From positions 124,001-188,000 of the forward strand of contig NZ_JGZE01000002.1 in the NCBI RefSeq assembly GCF_000741285.1: 64,000 bases of DNA, written 5' to 3'. This DNA is from Bifidobacterium mongoliense DSM 21395. GTDB taxonomy: Bacteria > Actinomycetota > Actinomycetes > Actinomycetales > Bifidobacteriaceae. How positions within the stretch are numbered: the stretch's first letter is position 1; every line of letters starts with the position of its first letter. A model generated the notes under the pieces. That model saw only the letters and a program-made list of their open reading frames with translations, was not told where the DNA came from and did not search any database. Below are positions 17,961 to 26,542 of the stretch, in pieces. A program made the translations under genes and the position numbers.

Positions 17961-18695
17961 TTACCGCTTCGGCACCTCCTGCGCCGGACACCCGTGGAGA
18001 ACGGCCTTCATCGCCCGCTTCTCCTGGCTCGTCACCGTGAGACCGTACTTCTCCTTGACCCCGATCTGGCGAGAGACGTAACTGCATCGGTAGGCGCTGT
18101 TCGTCGGCAGCCAATACGCGGCGGACGCCGATCCCTTCTCCTCGTTGCTCGGCCCGTCGACGGCCAGCAGATTGTAGGGGTCATTGCCGTAACGATAGCG
18201 TTGCGCGGTCGTCCAGCTTTTGGCACCGGACTGCCACGCATTCTGCAACGCCACCACGTGATCGATCTGGACCGCCGTGCTCGTGGTCGGACCACGGAGG
18301 AAATGTATGGTCCTGGCGGTGTAGGGGTCATTGAGTACACCGGATTTGACCTGACAGCTACCGCGGCGTTTGTACATCATCTGCGTCAGGTCCCTGGCCA
18401 GGACATCCTCGCGAATATCACAGCCGTCACCGTCCTCATCGGTCTGGCGATAGCCGAAGGCCTCCCTGTCATACCCGGCCACGCTCGGCCGGTCATCGAC
18501 CTTCAGACCGTCCAACGCCTGGGCGGCCGGTCCGCTGGCGGTGTACTCCCCGGTCAGTTCGCCCACCGGCCGACTGATCTTCGGCAACAACACGCCAATG
18601 GTGATGCCCACCACGATGGCGACCACCAACAGCATCAGGATACGCTCCAGCGGACTGCTGGAGTCGAAACGACGTTTGCGAAATCTGGATGACAT
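17961..18695 (-). CDS. Membrane-anchored HNH (DUF1524-type) nuclease-fold protein
   Basis: One N-terminal helix (RILMLLVVAIVVGITIGVLLP) anchors an outside domain containing the HNH core QIDHVVALQNAW, followed by NDPYNLLAVDGPSNEEKGSASAAYWLP. This is the usual arrangement of secreted actinobacterial DUF1524/HNH proteins, which may digest extracellular DNA for nutrition or uptake; the function is not proven. Cys residues in GCDIRED, GSCQV, RCSYV and GCPAQ suggest disulfides, consistent with export. I chose the ATG at 18695. A GTG at 18713 forms a GTGA overlap with the upstream aldo/keto reductase stop and is a serious alternative that implies translational coupling. Confidence 0.75.
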   Translation of the reverse strand: MSSRFRKRRFDSSSPLERILMLLVVAIVVGITIGVLLPKISRPVGELTGEYTASGPAAQALDGLKVDDRPSVAGYDREAFGYRQTDEDGDGCDIREDVLARDLTQMMYKRRGSCQVKSGVLNDPYTARTIHFLRGPTTSTAVQIDHVVALQNAWQSGAKSWTTAQRYRYGNDPYNLLAVDGPSNEEKGSASAAYWLPTNSAYRCSYVSRQIGVKEKYGLTVTSQEKRAMKAVLHGCPAQEVPKR

Positions 18696-18709
18696 GCTGG
18701 CGCGCACCC

Positions 18710-19588
18710 TCACGCGTAGGAGAAGGTCTGCGGATCATGCCCGGCGCGAACAGGGCCGTCCAGACCGTCGATGGCGGCATGCTCGGACTGCGTCAGGGCA
18801 AAGCCGAACAGATCGAGGTTCTCGCGCTGACGATCGGCATGCACCGACTTGGGAATGATGATGGTCCCGTTCTCGATATGCCAGCGCAGAATCACCTGGG
18901 CCTCGCTCACGCCATGCTCTCCGGCGATGCGCGATATGAGACCATGTCCCGCCTGCAGATCGGCGCCTCGTGCCATCGGTGAATACGCCTCGACGGCTAT
19001 GCCATGCTCTCGGCAGAACGCGACCGTATCGCGCTGCTGCCAAGTCGGATGCAGCTCGATCTGATCGACGGCGGGCCACTCGCCCGTCTCGCGATGGAGA
19101 CGTTCGAGGTGTTCGGGCAGGAAATTACACACGCCGAGCGTACGGACCCGGCCCTGTTCCTTCAACTCCCGGAACGCTGTCCACGTCTCCCCCGAGCGCC
19201 AATCGAACGGCGTCGGCCAATGAATCATGTACATATCGACGTAGTCAAGTTGCAGGAGCCCGATCTGCCGGTCGAAGGCTCGCAACGCAGCATCATGGCC
19301 CTGCTCGGAGTCGCGCAGCTTGGTGGTCACCCACATGCAGCCACGGGCGTCGCCACGGGTCAGTCCCGCCTCAGCGAGCGCCCGGCCCATCCCCGCTTCG
19401 TTGCCGTAGCCGGCCGCACCGTCGATGTGGCGGTACCCGGCCTCAAGTGCGTTGAGCACAACGGGCGTCGTTTCCTCGTCGCTCACGCGCAGAATACCCA
19501 GTCCTACTTGCGGGATGTGGTTGCCGTCCGACAACGCGATATCCAGCACCGCCGAGTTTTGGCCCTTGGATTCCAACGTCATGGTCAT
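18710..19588 (-). CDS. Aldo/keto reductase
   Basis: The protein of about 290 residues is a TIM-barrel NADPH oxidoreductase. It shows GYRHIDGAAGYGNEAGMGRAL (catalytic Asp and Tyr), WVTTKLRD (Lys), DYVDMYMIHWP (His) and the cofactor loop IIIPKSVHADRQRENLDLFGF. The catalytic tetrad is complete. It resembles bacterial 2,5-diketo-D-gluconate reductase-type AKR5 enzymes, but many carbonyl substrates are possible. Several ATGs crowd the 5' end. The one at 19588 follows GGAG at five bases, and 19603 is an alternative. The stop overlaps a potential GTG start of the HNH gene. Confidence 0.88.
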   Translation of the reverse strand: MTMTLESKGQNSAVLDIALSDGNHIPQVGLGILRVSDEETTPVVLNALEAGYRHIDGAAGYGNEAGMGRALAEAGLTRGDARGCMWVTTKLRDSEQGHDAALRAFDRQIGLLQLDYVDMYMIHWPTPFDWRSGETWTAFRELKEQGRVRTLGVCNFLPEHLERLHRETGEWPAVDQIELHPTWQQRDTVAFCREHGIAVEAYSPMARGADLQAGHGLISRIAGEHGVSEAQVILRWHIENGTIIIPKSVHADRQRENLDLFGFALTQSEHAAIDGLDGPVRAGHDPQTFSYA

Positions 19589-19786
19589 CATCGCTCCGTT
19601 CATTGCCGTCCGCTCAACGTCACACCGCATGCCCGACACCACCTGCATCATACGGATGGCGCATCGGAACGGCCGCTGAGGCAGGTCCTCTATCTGTTGA
19701 TTCACGATAGCCGGGCCGTGGGATGACCAGGCCGACCAGCGGTGGCAGCGGCGCGGGACGTATGCGCAAGCTCGGCGCATGCCGCA

Positions 19787-21340
19787 TCAGCGTCGGGACA
19801 CCCGTCCCTGCCGCATGACCAGTGTGCCGTTGGCGATGCGCTCCGCCCCTCGCAGATCATGGGTGGCCATGACACACGCACATTCGTGGGTGTCGAGATA
19901 GCGTCGTACTGCTTCCATGTCGTCGCTCACCCGATCCTCGTCCTGTCCGGCAGCCGGTTCGTCAAGGAGCAGCAGTTGCGGACACGACACGAGGCAGGTC
20001 GCCAGGGCCAGACGCCGTTTCTGCCCTTCGGACAGTGCCAACGGATACCCCGAGGCGAGACCAGCCAACCCCATCTCCTCAAGCACCGCCATACAAGCCT
20101 CTCGATCGGCGTTTCGGGCGAGCATTTCGGCGATGACACTGGCGGTGAACAGCTGGTAATCGGGGTTCTGCCACAGGTAGGCGGTCCGCAGCCCCGACGA
20201 CGAGGCGCCAAGCCGCCACAGCCGAAACCCCTCGGCACGTGCGGATGCCCGTCGTATGATGCGTCCCCGCCCGTCAAGGCATCGACCCGCGCTGGGGTGC
20301 AGGACGCCGGCCATCACCGACAACAGCGTGCTCTTCCCGGCCCCGTTCTCCCCCAGCAACATCAGGGCGTCGCCGTCGTGAAGCTCGAGCCGATCGATGT
20401 CGAGTGTGGTGCGCCCATGCCGACGCACACGCACGCCATCCATACGCGGCAGCGGCACCCGGACACCCGTACGGATGTTCTCGCTGTGGTGTTCCTCTGG
20501 CCTCGGGCAATCATCCGACACCGCACCGGCATGGGAGCCAGAGCGTTGAGCATAGGGCATCAGGGTACCGGGACGTAGGGTACAGGGATGCAATGTGCAG
20601 GGCCGTATGCCGCCGTCGATCAACTCGACCGTGTGATCGGCGTACGGCTCGACCTCACGGATCCGGTGCTCGCACACGATGATCGTACGGCCCGCATCGG
20701 CCAGACGCCGCAGCGCGCCCATGACCGTGGCCGCACCCTCACGATCCAAGCTGGCCAAGGGTTCGTCGAGCAACAACATCGGCCGATCCATCGCCAGGGC
20801 CGCCGCACAGCATACGCGTTCCTGCTGCCCGCCCGAGAGCCGGGCCGCGGCCGCCGTCGGGTCGAGGTGGAACATCGCGCTGTAAGTGCGCACCCTGCGC
20901 TCGATCTCCTGTGCCGGCACCGCGAGGTTTTCGCATCCGAAGGCTATCTCATCTTCGACGGTGGCATTGAGGATCTGCGCTTCGGGATTCTGCTGCACGA
21001 AGCCGACCGTCTGCGCAATCTCGCAAACGGACCGTCCTGTATGCGACACCCCATCGACGAGCACGTCGCCCCGCCACCGCATTGTCGGCTCATGCGCCGC
21101 CAACCCGGCGATGCAGGAAAGCAGCGTCGACTTGCCCGATCCGGAGGCACCCGCGAGCACGGTAAGACTGCCCGCAGGCACCGTCCACGAACAATCCTTG
21201 ATAACCCACGGTTCACCGTCACCGTACGCGCACCATAAGTGACGCACCGTAAGCGCAGCGACCGCAGCGGTATGACTCACGACGCCACTCACTACGCCAC
21301 CCCCACCGTCACCCATGCCGCTCACCCATGCCTCACCCAT
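19787..21340 (-). CDS. ECF transporter energising subunit, two ATPase domains fused (EcfA-EcfA')
   Basis: The 517-residue protein carries two complete ABC ATPase domains. The first has Walker A GASGSGKSTL, signature LSGGQQERV and Walker B MLLLDEPLASLD. The second has GENGAGKSTL, LSEGQKRRLALAT and LLLLDEPAAGQDEDR. The Q-loops (FVQQNPEAQILNATVEDEIAFG and YLWQNPDYQLFTASVIAEML) are typical of ECF/cobalt-type ATPases. It drives vitamin or metal uptake with the T and S subunits encoded just upstream. The start overlaps the T-component stop by 19 bp if the ATG at 21340 is used; internal GTG starts near 21283 are possible. The linker (about residues 240-290) is low complexity and repetitive. Confidence 0.88.
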   Translation of the reverse strand: MGEAWVSGMGDGGGGVVSGVVSHTAAVAALTVRHLWCAYGDGEPWVIKDCSWTVPAGSLTVLAGASGSGKSTLLSCIAGLAAHEPTMRWRGDVLVDGVSHTGRSVCEIAQTVGFVQQNPEAQILNATVEDEIAFGCENLAVPAQEIERRVRTYSAMFHLDPTAAAARLSGGQQERVCCAAALAMDRPMLLLDEPLASLDREGAATVMGALRRLADAGRTIIVCEHRIREVEPYADHTVELIDGGIRPCTLHPCTLRPGTLMPYAQRSGSHAGAVSDDCPRPEEHHSENIRTGVRVPLPRMDGVRVRRHGRTTLDIDRLELHDGDALMLLGENGAGKSTLLSVMAGVLHPSAGRCLDGRGRIIRRASARAEGFRLWRLGASSSGLRTAYLWQNPDYQLFTASVIAEMLARNADREACMAVLEEMGLAGLASGYPLALSEGQKRRLALATCLVSCPQLLLLDEPAAGQDEDRVSDDMEAVRRYLDTHECACVMATHDLRGAERIANGTLVMRQGRVSRR

Positions 21341-22014
21341 GGCAATGTCACCGCCACGACCATGGCGAGGGCGAGCAACACCAGGAATGCCACGTCACGA
21401 CGATGCAACGCCACCGGATGGTAGACGCTGGCGGGCACCCGCGAATCGAGACTGAAACACCGCATCTCCACGGAGACGGCCATGCATGTGCTGATGACCA
21501 TGACCCGGTTCATGAGCGGCACGGCGATGCGAACCAGCTTAACCCCGCGACCCCCACCCCGAGGCACGGTGCGCCAAGCCGTATACACCATGTGCATCTG
21601 TGCGGCCAGCAGGTGCATCGATCGCAGTGCGATGAGGATGATGAGCGCCACCGTCCGTGGGGCACGCATCTGGTTGAGCATACGGACGAACGCCAACTCC
21701 GGCACACAGACGAGCGGCGTAGCGGACAGCCACAAGGTGGCGAAACGCACGACAATCATGCCGGCCGATGCCATGTCGCCGGTGATCCACGCCGTGGACA
21801 GCGCCATCACGACGCCCGCGGGAACGAACACCATCATGGTGCGCAGCAGCGGGACCGTCATGCCGTAGCCGCATTCGACCAGGCACAGCAACCCCATGAA
21901 CACGCCTAGACGCCAGGGGTCACCGCATATCAGGAAGAACACGAAGGCGGCGATGGCCGACGCCATCGCGACGCCGGGATGCAGCACCGCCAGGACCACG
22001 GCACCACGGTTCAC
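21322..22014 (-). CDS. ECF transporter transmembrane (T) component
   Basis: The 230-residue membrane protein has about five to six hydrophobic helices. The coupling-helix region LAFVRMLNQMRAPRTVALIILIALRSM fits the EcfT/CbiQ family. The Ala-Arg-Gly-type motifs that touch the ATPases are only loosely conserved here. It starts four bases before the stop of the S component (ATGA overlap at 22011-22014) and its own stop overlaps the ATPase start. The three proteins are therefore coupled in one operon, S-T-A. Confidence 0.82.
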   Translation of the reverse strand: MNRGAVVLAVLHPGVAMASAIAAFVFFLICGDPWRLGVFMGLLCLVECGYGMTVPLLRTMMVFVPAGVVMALSTAWITGDMASAGMIVVRFATLWLSATPLVCVPELAFVRMLNQMRAPRTVALIILIALRSMHLLAAQMHMVYTAWRTVPRGGGRGVKLVRIAVPLMNRVMVISTCMAVSVEMRCFSLDSRVPASVYHPVALHRRDVAFLVLLALAMVVAVTLPWVRHG

Positions 22015-22664
22015 CGCAGACGCCCGTGGGCGATCAGCTCGCGCCCCACCTTCACGCCGAGCAGCGAGCCGCCCACCGCCAGGACCACCGTCATGACGAG
22101 CACCACCGCGACAACCAGGTTGAACGACATCACGGTGCTGAGATTGCGACCGAGCACGAGTGTGTAATACAGGACCTGCACCGGGACCATGGCGATGGGC
22201 GTGAATATCGACACGGCGTACACCGCGGCGATCCGACGATAGTCACGGTAGATCGCCAGGATGATCAGCTCGGCGATGAGCCCGGTGAGCAGCGCCATGA
22301 TGCCCGAGGCGGGACGCATCATCAACGACAGTAGAGCGCTCACGGCGGCGATGATCGTGGCCGAACCGGGCTTGCGCACCTTGAGCACGCCGACCGCCAT
22401 GAAGAAGGCGAAGAACGGCGCCACGCACATCTGTGGCAACCCAAATAATCCGATGGCGTGCAATGGTGCGGTCAGGGCGCTGCACACGAGTACCAGGGCG
22501 CCGCTGATGGCGAGGAATACGATGTCACGCACGCCGAACCCGGCCCAAGCGCCGAGTGCGTCGTGGGCTTGCGCCTCAGCCGATGACCGCCGATCAGCCG
22601 TCACGCCTTCGACGATGTTCGTCGGCACGTGGCTATCCGATGGTGGGTTACTTGTCTGTGTCAT
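22011..22664 (-). CDS. ECF transporter substrate-binding (S) component, MptD-like
   Basis: The 217-residue protein has six likely membrane helices after a 40-residue hydrophilic tail. FLAISGALVLVCSALTAPLHAIGLFGLPQM and FFAFFMAVGVLKVRKPGSATIIA match the pattern of the MptD/YkoE-like group of S components. The substrate of the MptD group is not known to me. The nearby TPP-controlled ykoE gene hints at, but does not prove, vitamin-related cargo. The start follows GTGAAGGAGCATC, a strong ribosome-binding site. It is the first gene of the S-T-A operon. Confidence 0.75.
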   Translation of the reverse strand: MTQTSNPPSDSHVPTNIVEGVTADRRSSAEAQAHDALGAWAGFGVRDIVFLAISGALVLVCSALTAPLHAIGLFGLPQMCVAPFFAFFMAVGVLKVRKPGSATIIAAVSALLSLMMRPASGIMALLTGLIAELIILAIYRDYRRIAAVYAVSIFTPIAMVPVQVLYYTLVLGRNLSTVMSFNLVVAVVLVMTVVLAVGGSLLGVKVGRELIAHGRLR

Positions 22665-22789
22665 GATGCTCCTTCACGTGGTGATGTTGCGGACAATGGC
22701 GAGGAGTGATCTCACCCAGGAGAACGATTGCCGTGTACATAACCACCTGCACCCTGCAACGGCACGGTGATGCCCTGCCCGTCATTGCA

Positions 22790-22833
22790 GGGGCGTGGGG
22801 TCCGATTTTCCCAAATATCGGACCCCACGCCCC
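22790..22833 (-). terminator. Perfect 17-bp inverted repeat between the XRE gene and the ECF operon
   Basis: Arms at 22790-22806 and 22817-22833 (GGGGCGTGGGGTCCGAT and its complement) enclose a ten-base loop. It lies after the XRE-type gene and 126 bp before the ECF S gene. A T-run is lacking on both sides. It may terminate the upstream transcript or form a leader structure of the ECF mRNA. Confidence 0.55.
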
Positions 22834-22845
22834 GTACATGAAGGA

Positions 22846-22872
22846 TACTATCACAGTATGATAATCGTTATC
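22846..22872. promoter_or_regulatory. Two adjacent inverted repeats, candidate operator/promoter of the ECF operon
   Basis: GATAATCGTTATC (22860-22872; arms GATAA and TTATC) abuts ATACTATCACAGTAT (22846-22860; arms ATACT and AGTAT). They lie about 180-200 bp upstream of the S gene, in a short AT-rich patch. The position suits a promoter with a repressor site. The first repeat faintly resembles Fur/Zur-type half-sites, which I treat as suggestive only. Confidence 0.3.
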
Positions 22873-22904
22873 GACATCAATATTGGTGTGCCAACGGTGT
22901 CACC

Positions 22905-24053
22905 TCAACGCTCGCGCCGATGCTGATCGTTTGTTCGCAGGATATTGCCCACAATCCTGACGGCCCCACACAGCACGCCGCCGATCGGCCAGGGGATCCA
23001 GAACGGCACGCCTCCCACCATCGAGGCCCCATCATGCCCGGGCGTTCCGGCGAAGAGCATCCACAGACCCACTATCGTCGCCACCAACATGATGATGCCG
23101 CATACGGAGCCGGTGATTTTACCGTAGAAATCGTTCTCCTCGTCGCGTTTCACCGCCTCTTCGGACGCCTCCCTGTTGTAGCCCGCGATGTCCATGTGCC
23201 CGTGCCGTATGCCGAAATAGATGAACAAGGACACGGCCAGGGCGACGCAGAACAGAAGGATGCCGACCGGCCATCCGTCGTCGAGCCCCAGCAGCTGCTC
23301 GCTGGTGATGATCTGCGCCACGCCGACCAGGATCAGGCCGATGCCCACGACCACCGCGATGGCCAGGTTCCGGGACGAACGCAGGCGGTCATCGTCGGTG
23401 TAGAAATCCTCGACGTAGGGATGACGTCGGCGAAACTCGGAATGCCCCATCGACGCGGGGATGATGAGCGCCAGACCGGTCACGACGCCCAGCGCGATGA
23501 AGACGAACTGCAGCACGTCGTTGGCCGGGCTCACGCCCAGCAGGGAGTTGTCCTCATCGAACAACATGCCCAGACCAACGCCGACCAGGATCGAGGCGAC
23601 ACCGGCCGCGATATGCCAGGCGAAGCTCCGTGCGTGATCGTCGTATCCGGTCACATCCTGCGCCATGCTCACGCCCATCGGCGCCGTACCCCGAAGTCCG
23701 GCCTGCCTCACGGAGCCCGAAGGCCCTGCGGCATCGCCGCCGGCGAACGCATTGCGACGCACCGCATCCTGCCCGGCCACCGCATCGGACACCGCTGCCG
23801 GAGTGGTTCCGGCCGCACCCGTGGCGGATACCGCCGTGGCAGCCGCCGGATGCCGCACATCGCCGAGCACCAGATCGTCGAGGGTGCAACCAAACATATC
23901 GCAGATCATGAGCAGCTTGTCCATCTCGGGATAGGCCTTCTCCGACTCCCATTTCGATATGGATTGCCGGGAGACGCCCAGCAGCATCGCGAGCTGCTCC
24001 TGCGTCATACTGCGCTGGGCCCGTAGGTATTGAAGATTGTCTCTGAAGCTCAT
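22905..24053 (-). CDS. XRE-family HTH regulator with multi-pass membrane domain
   Basis: Residues 1-60 form a classic helix-turn-helix: FRDNLQYLRAQRSMTQEQLAMLLGVSRQSISKWESEKAYPE. A 70-residue Ala/Gly-rich linker is followed by about six hydrophobic helices, including ILVGVGLGMLFD, FVFIALGVVTGLALIIPAS, LAIAVVVGIGLILVGVAQIIT, VGILLFCVALAVSLFIYFGI and GIIMLVATIVGLWML. The regulator is therefore tethered to the membrane and may sense an envelope or small-molecule signal. It sits upstream of the ECF operon on the same strand, separated by hairpins. The ATG follows AAAGGA. Its target is unknown. Confidence 0.82.
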   Translation of the reverse strand: MSFRDNLQYLRAQRSMTQEQLAMLLGVSRQSISKWESEKAYPEMDKLLMICDMFGCTLDDLVLGDVRHPAAATAVSATGAAGTTPAAVSDAVAGQDAVRRNAFAGGDAAGPSGSVRQAGLRGTAPMGVSMAQDVTGYDDHARSFAWHIAAGVASILVGVGLGMLFDEDNSLLGVSPANDVLQFVFIALGVVTGLALIIPASMGHSEFRRRHPYVEDFYTDDDRLRSSRNLAIAVVVGIGLILVGVAQIITSEQLLGLDDGWPVGILLFCVALAVSLFIYFGIRHGHMDIAGYNREASEEAVKRDEENDFYGKITGSVCGIIMLVATIVGLWMLFAGTPGHDGASMVGGVPFWIPWPIGGVLCGAVRIVGNILRTNDQHRRER

Positions 24054-24274
24054 TTGGGGGTCCTTTCATAGGGTTACCTCCATCATGACGGCATCTTCAA
24101 TTCTAGACCACCATCTTGCGGTTGCACAGCCAAAACGCAACCGCAACCGTGCGCAACCAGCGGTTGCATCGTTGATATACCAACCCCGAGCGCACGGACC
24201 ACCACCTAAGCGGGCCTCACACCCAACGGCCACCAGCCGACCACCAAGGTCGGATGGCCACCACAATCTGCCGT

Positions 24275-25198
24275 CTACCACGGCAGATATGCGTTCGTGA
24301 TCGCCCCGGCGTCGATGGCCGCCAGCGATTCGCTCTCGGGCACGGTCATGAACCCCTGCCCGGTCATCCAGTGGTCGTAGCGTCGGATCGCCTCAATGTC
24401 CATCGGACCCCAATGGCCCTGCGGATCGAACCATGTCGGCGCGATGATACCCAACGTGTGCGCGAGCACGGCGGGGCTGACGTTGGCCAGCGGGTCCTGC
24501 AGGGTCCGCATCGCCGCATCGCGATCGTCGGCCGCACGCCGATACCCCAGTGCGGTGTCTCGGAGGAAATCGCGCACGACCGCCTCATTGCGTTCGAGGA
24601 ATTCACGGCGCACGCATACGTAATACGAGTAGTGCGGGGCGATGCCCAGGGAGTCGAAGGGAATCGTCACGATGCGGTCGAATGACGAGGAACCCTGGAA
24701 CGGCTCCCACCACACGACATTGACGAACGCGTCGAAGGTGCCGCTTTCGATGGAGCGGAAGTCCGACTCCCACCCACCCGTGGACACGACGTTGACCTTG
24801 GCGATGTCGCCGCCGTCCTTGGCCATCGCCTCCTTGAGTTCGGCGAAGAGACGGTAGGCGGCGGCCGGGAAGCCCAGGGTGCGGCCCTCGAGATCACGGA
24901 ATCGGTGTATGCCGCTGTCAACCGACGTCACCACACCACCGACCTGGCACTGGTTGAGCGCCGCCACGGCCACCAGGCCGGTGTCCCCGCCCTGATGCGA
25001 GAACAGGTCCTTGTGTCGCACCAACGCCACCTCGCACTCGCCGCGCGCAAGCAACGCCGCCGGGGTGCCACGGAACGAGTCGCCGTTCGAGAAGACGACG
25101 TCCATATGGTGCCTGGCATAGTCACCGTTGGCTCGCGCCATATAGAATCCGGCGTGGTTGGTCCAGGAATGAATGTATTCAAAACGTACGGTCAGCAT
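24275..25198 (-). CDS. NMT1/THI5-like (ThiY-like) pyrimidine-binding-fold protein without signal peptide
   Basis: The 307-residue protein opens directly with MLTVRFEYIHSWTNHAGFYMARANGDYARH, the start of a THI5/ThiY periplasmic-binding fold. LLARGECEVALVRHKDL, LEGRTLGFPAAAY, GTFDAFVNVVWWEPFQ and PHYSYYVCVRREFLERN follow in order. Bacterial ThiY is a lipoprotein that brings pyrimidine precursors of thiamin to a transporter. Eukaryotic THI5 instead makes the pyrimidine phosphate in the cytoplasm. This protein has no signal peptide or lipobox, and AAGGAG six bases before the ATG fixes the start. It is the last gene of the TPP-riboswitch operon, behind the kinase. Whether it binds or makes a pyrimidine is open. 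The CCCFC motif of yeast THI5 is absent. Confidence 0.75.
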   Translation of the reverse strand: MLTVRFEYIHSWTNHAGFYMARANGDYARHHMDVVFSNGDSFRGTPAALLARGECEVALVRHKDLFSHQGGDTGLVAVAALNQCQVGGVVTSVDSGIHRFRDLEGRTLGFPAAAYRLFAELKEAMAKDGGDIAKVNVVSTGGWESDFRSIESGTFDAFVNVVWWEPFQGSSSFDRIVTIPFDSLGIAPHYSYYVCVRREFLERNEAVVRDFLRDTALGYRRAADDRDAAMRTLQDPLANVSPAVLAHTLGIIAPTWFDPQGHWGPMDIEAIRRYDHWMTGQGFMTVPESESLAAIDAGAITNAYLPW

Positions 25199-25347
25199 GA
25201 TTGCTCCTTGTGTGCTGTATTGATTGCTTTGTCTCCAGACGAAGCGATATGCCATTCGGCCATGGATGGTCGGATGGCATATCGTCGTCCGCGCGGACGC
25301 CCGTGCGGACGACGATCAGTGCGGATGCCCGCGAGTGATGCCGCCGC

Positions 25348-26526
25348 TCAGCACGACAGGGCGTCCGCGCAGCCGCGTATCGCGTCGAGATACCGCCGGC
25401 CCGCAGTTCGGCCGAACCACGCGGTATGGCCGAGCAGCGACGTGTCGTAGCACCACGCCGCATCCTGCGGCCGGTGCGTGGCGGTCATGTAATAGGCGAT
25501 CCAGTTCAGGGCGGCCTCGGACTGGCTCACCGGCAGCATGCCGGCAATCAGATCGAGGTCCGCCTGATCCAGATCGCATACGCGGTGATATCCGCGCAGG
25601 ATGGCGATGGCCAAGTCGGGACGGCATCGCTCGTCTTCGCCGTTCGCGATGGCGACGAACTGGATGGTGTTGCGTTCCAAGGTCTCGACCAGATCGAAGA
25701 TCGCGGTGTTGCGATCCGCCAGACCGAAGTCGATGACGCTGGCTGGCGCCGATCCACGCCACAGGAAGTTGGAGACGTGGGGGTCTCCGTGCGTCCAGCA
25801 GGGCGGTCGCAATCGGTATGCCGACGCGATGCGCGCGGCGTACGAGCGGTGTGCCCGCAGGTTGCTCATCACCGGGCGATGGGTGGCCGCAAGATAGTCG
25901 GCCACCGCGGGGCGCTCCCCCAGCCAACGCCGCATCGCCGTTTCGACGTCGTCCTGTGCAAACAGGCCGAAATGGTCCTGGAACGGATTGGGTCTGCGTA
26001 CGGGCGGCTCCGCGAAGTCGCGAGCGGCCGACGACAGCCGAGCCATGAAGGAACCCAGCGCCTCAGCCTCCGAGACCGTACGCGGCGGATCCCATGACAG
26101 GGCCTCGCGGTACCGGTCGTCGCCCGCGGCCCTGGTCGACACCTCGTAGACAGCATTATCCACGGTCAGGGTCGTCTCCTGGGACCGCCCCGACCCCATG
26201 CCGGACAACGCGGTCGATGCATCATCGAACGCAAGGAACGTCGGCGTTTCGATGCCCCGTGCCGCCAGATGCGCCACGAAACGGTGGTACGGGAGCACCG
26301 ACGCGGCATCACGCACGGTGCGGTCGTAGCGCTTGATGAACACCGTGCCTGCCGACGTCCGAACGAGCGAACCCGCCGCCGTCGGCCTGCCACTGTGCGC
26401 CACCACCGCATCGGCATGGAGCGGCGAGCGCAGCCGGGACAACACCGATTGCGCCTCGTCGACATCGATATCGGCCCATCGCTGCGCGACGATGTCGAGC
26501 TGCGGGTCGCCGTTATCGTTCCTCAT
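25348..26526 (-). CDS. APH-fold (aminoglycoside phosphotransferase family) small-molecule kinase in the thiamine operon
   Basis: The protein of about 390 residues has the kinase catalytic loop CWTHGDPHVSNFLW (the APH HGDxxxxN motif) followed by the metal-binding ASVIDFGLAD. The N-terminal lobe contains TVFIKRYDRTVRDAASVLPYHRFVAHLAARGIETP. The same fold includes ThiK-type thiamine kinases and choline kinases. Lying between ykoE and the THI5-like gene, behind a TPP riboswitch, it most likely phosphorylates a thiamine precursor such as HMP, or thiamine itself. That is inference from context. The ATG at 26526 follows GAAGAAGAGA; an ATG at 26565 would overlap ykoE by 23 bp. Confidence 0.72.
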   Translation of the reverse strand: MRNDNGDPQLDIVAQRWADIDVDEAQSVLSRLRSPLHADAVVAHSGRPTAAGSLVRTSAGTVFIKRYDRTVRDAASVLPYHRFVAHLAARGIETPTFLAFDDASTALSGMGSGRSQETTLTVDNAVYEVSTRAAGDDRYREALSWDPPRTVSEAEALGSFMARLSSAARDFAEPPVRRPNPFQDHFGLFAQDDVETAMRRWLGERPAVADYLAATHRPVMSNLRAHRSYAARIASAYRLRPPCWTHGDPHVSNFLWRGSAPASVIDFGLADRNTAIFDLVETLERNTIQFVAIANGEDERCRPDLAIAILRGYHRVCDLDQADLDLIAGMLPVSQSEAALNWIAYYMTATHRPQDAAWCYDTSLLGHTAWFGRTAGRRYLDAIRGCADALSC

Positions 26527-26542
26527 GGTCTCTTCTTCCCGT

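Noticed and set aside
22011..22664. Assigning the MptD-type S component to thiamine uptake
   Set aside because: It has no TPP riboswitch of its own, and the proximity to ykoE is 4 kb with a regulator gene between. The substrate is left open.
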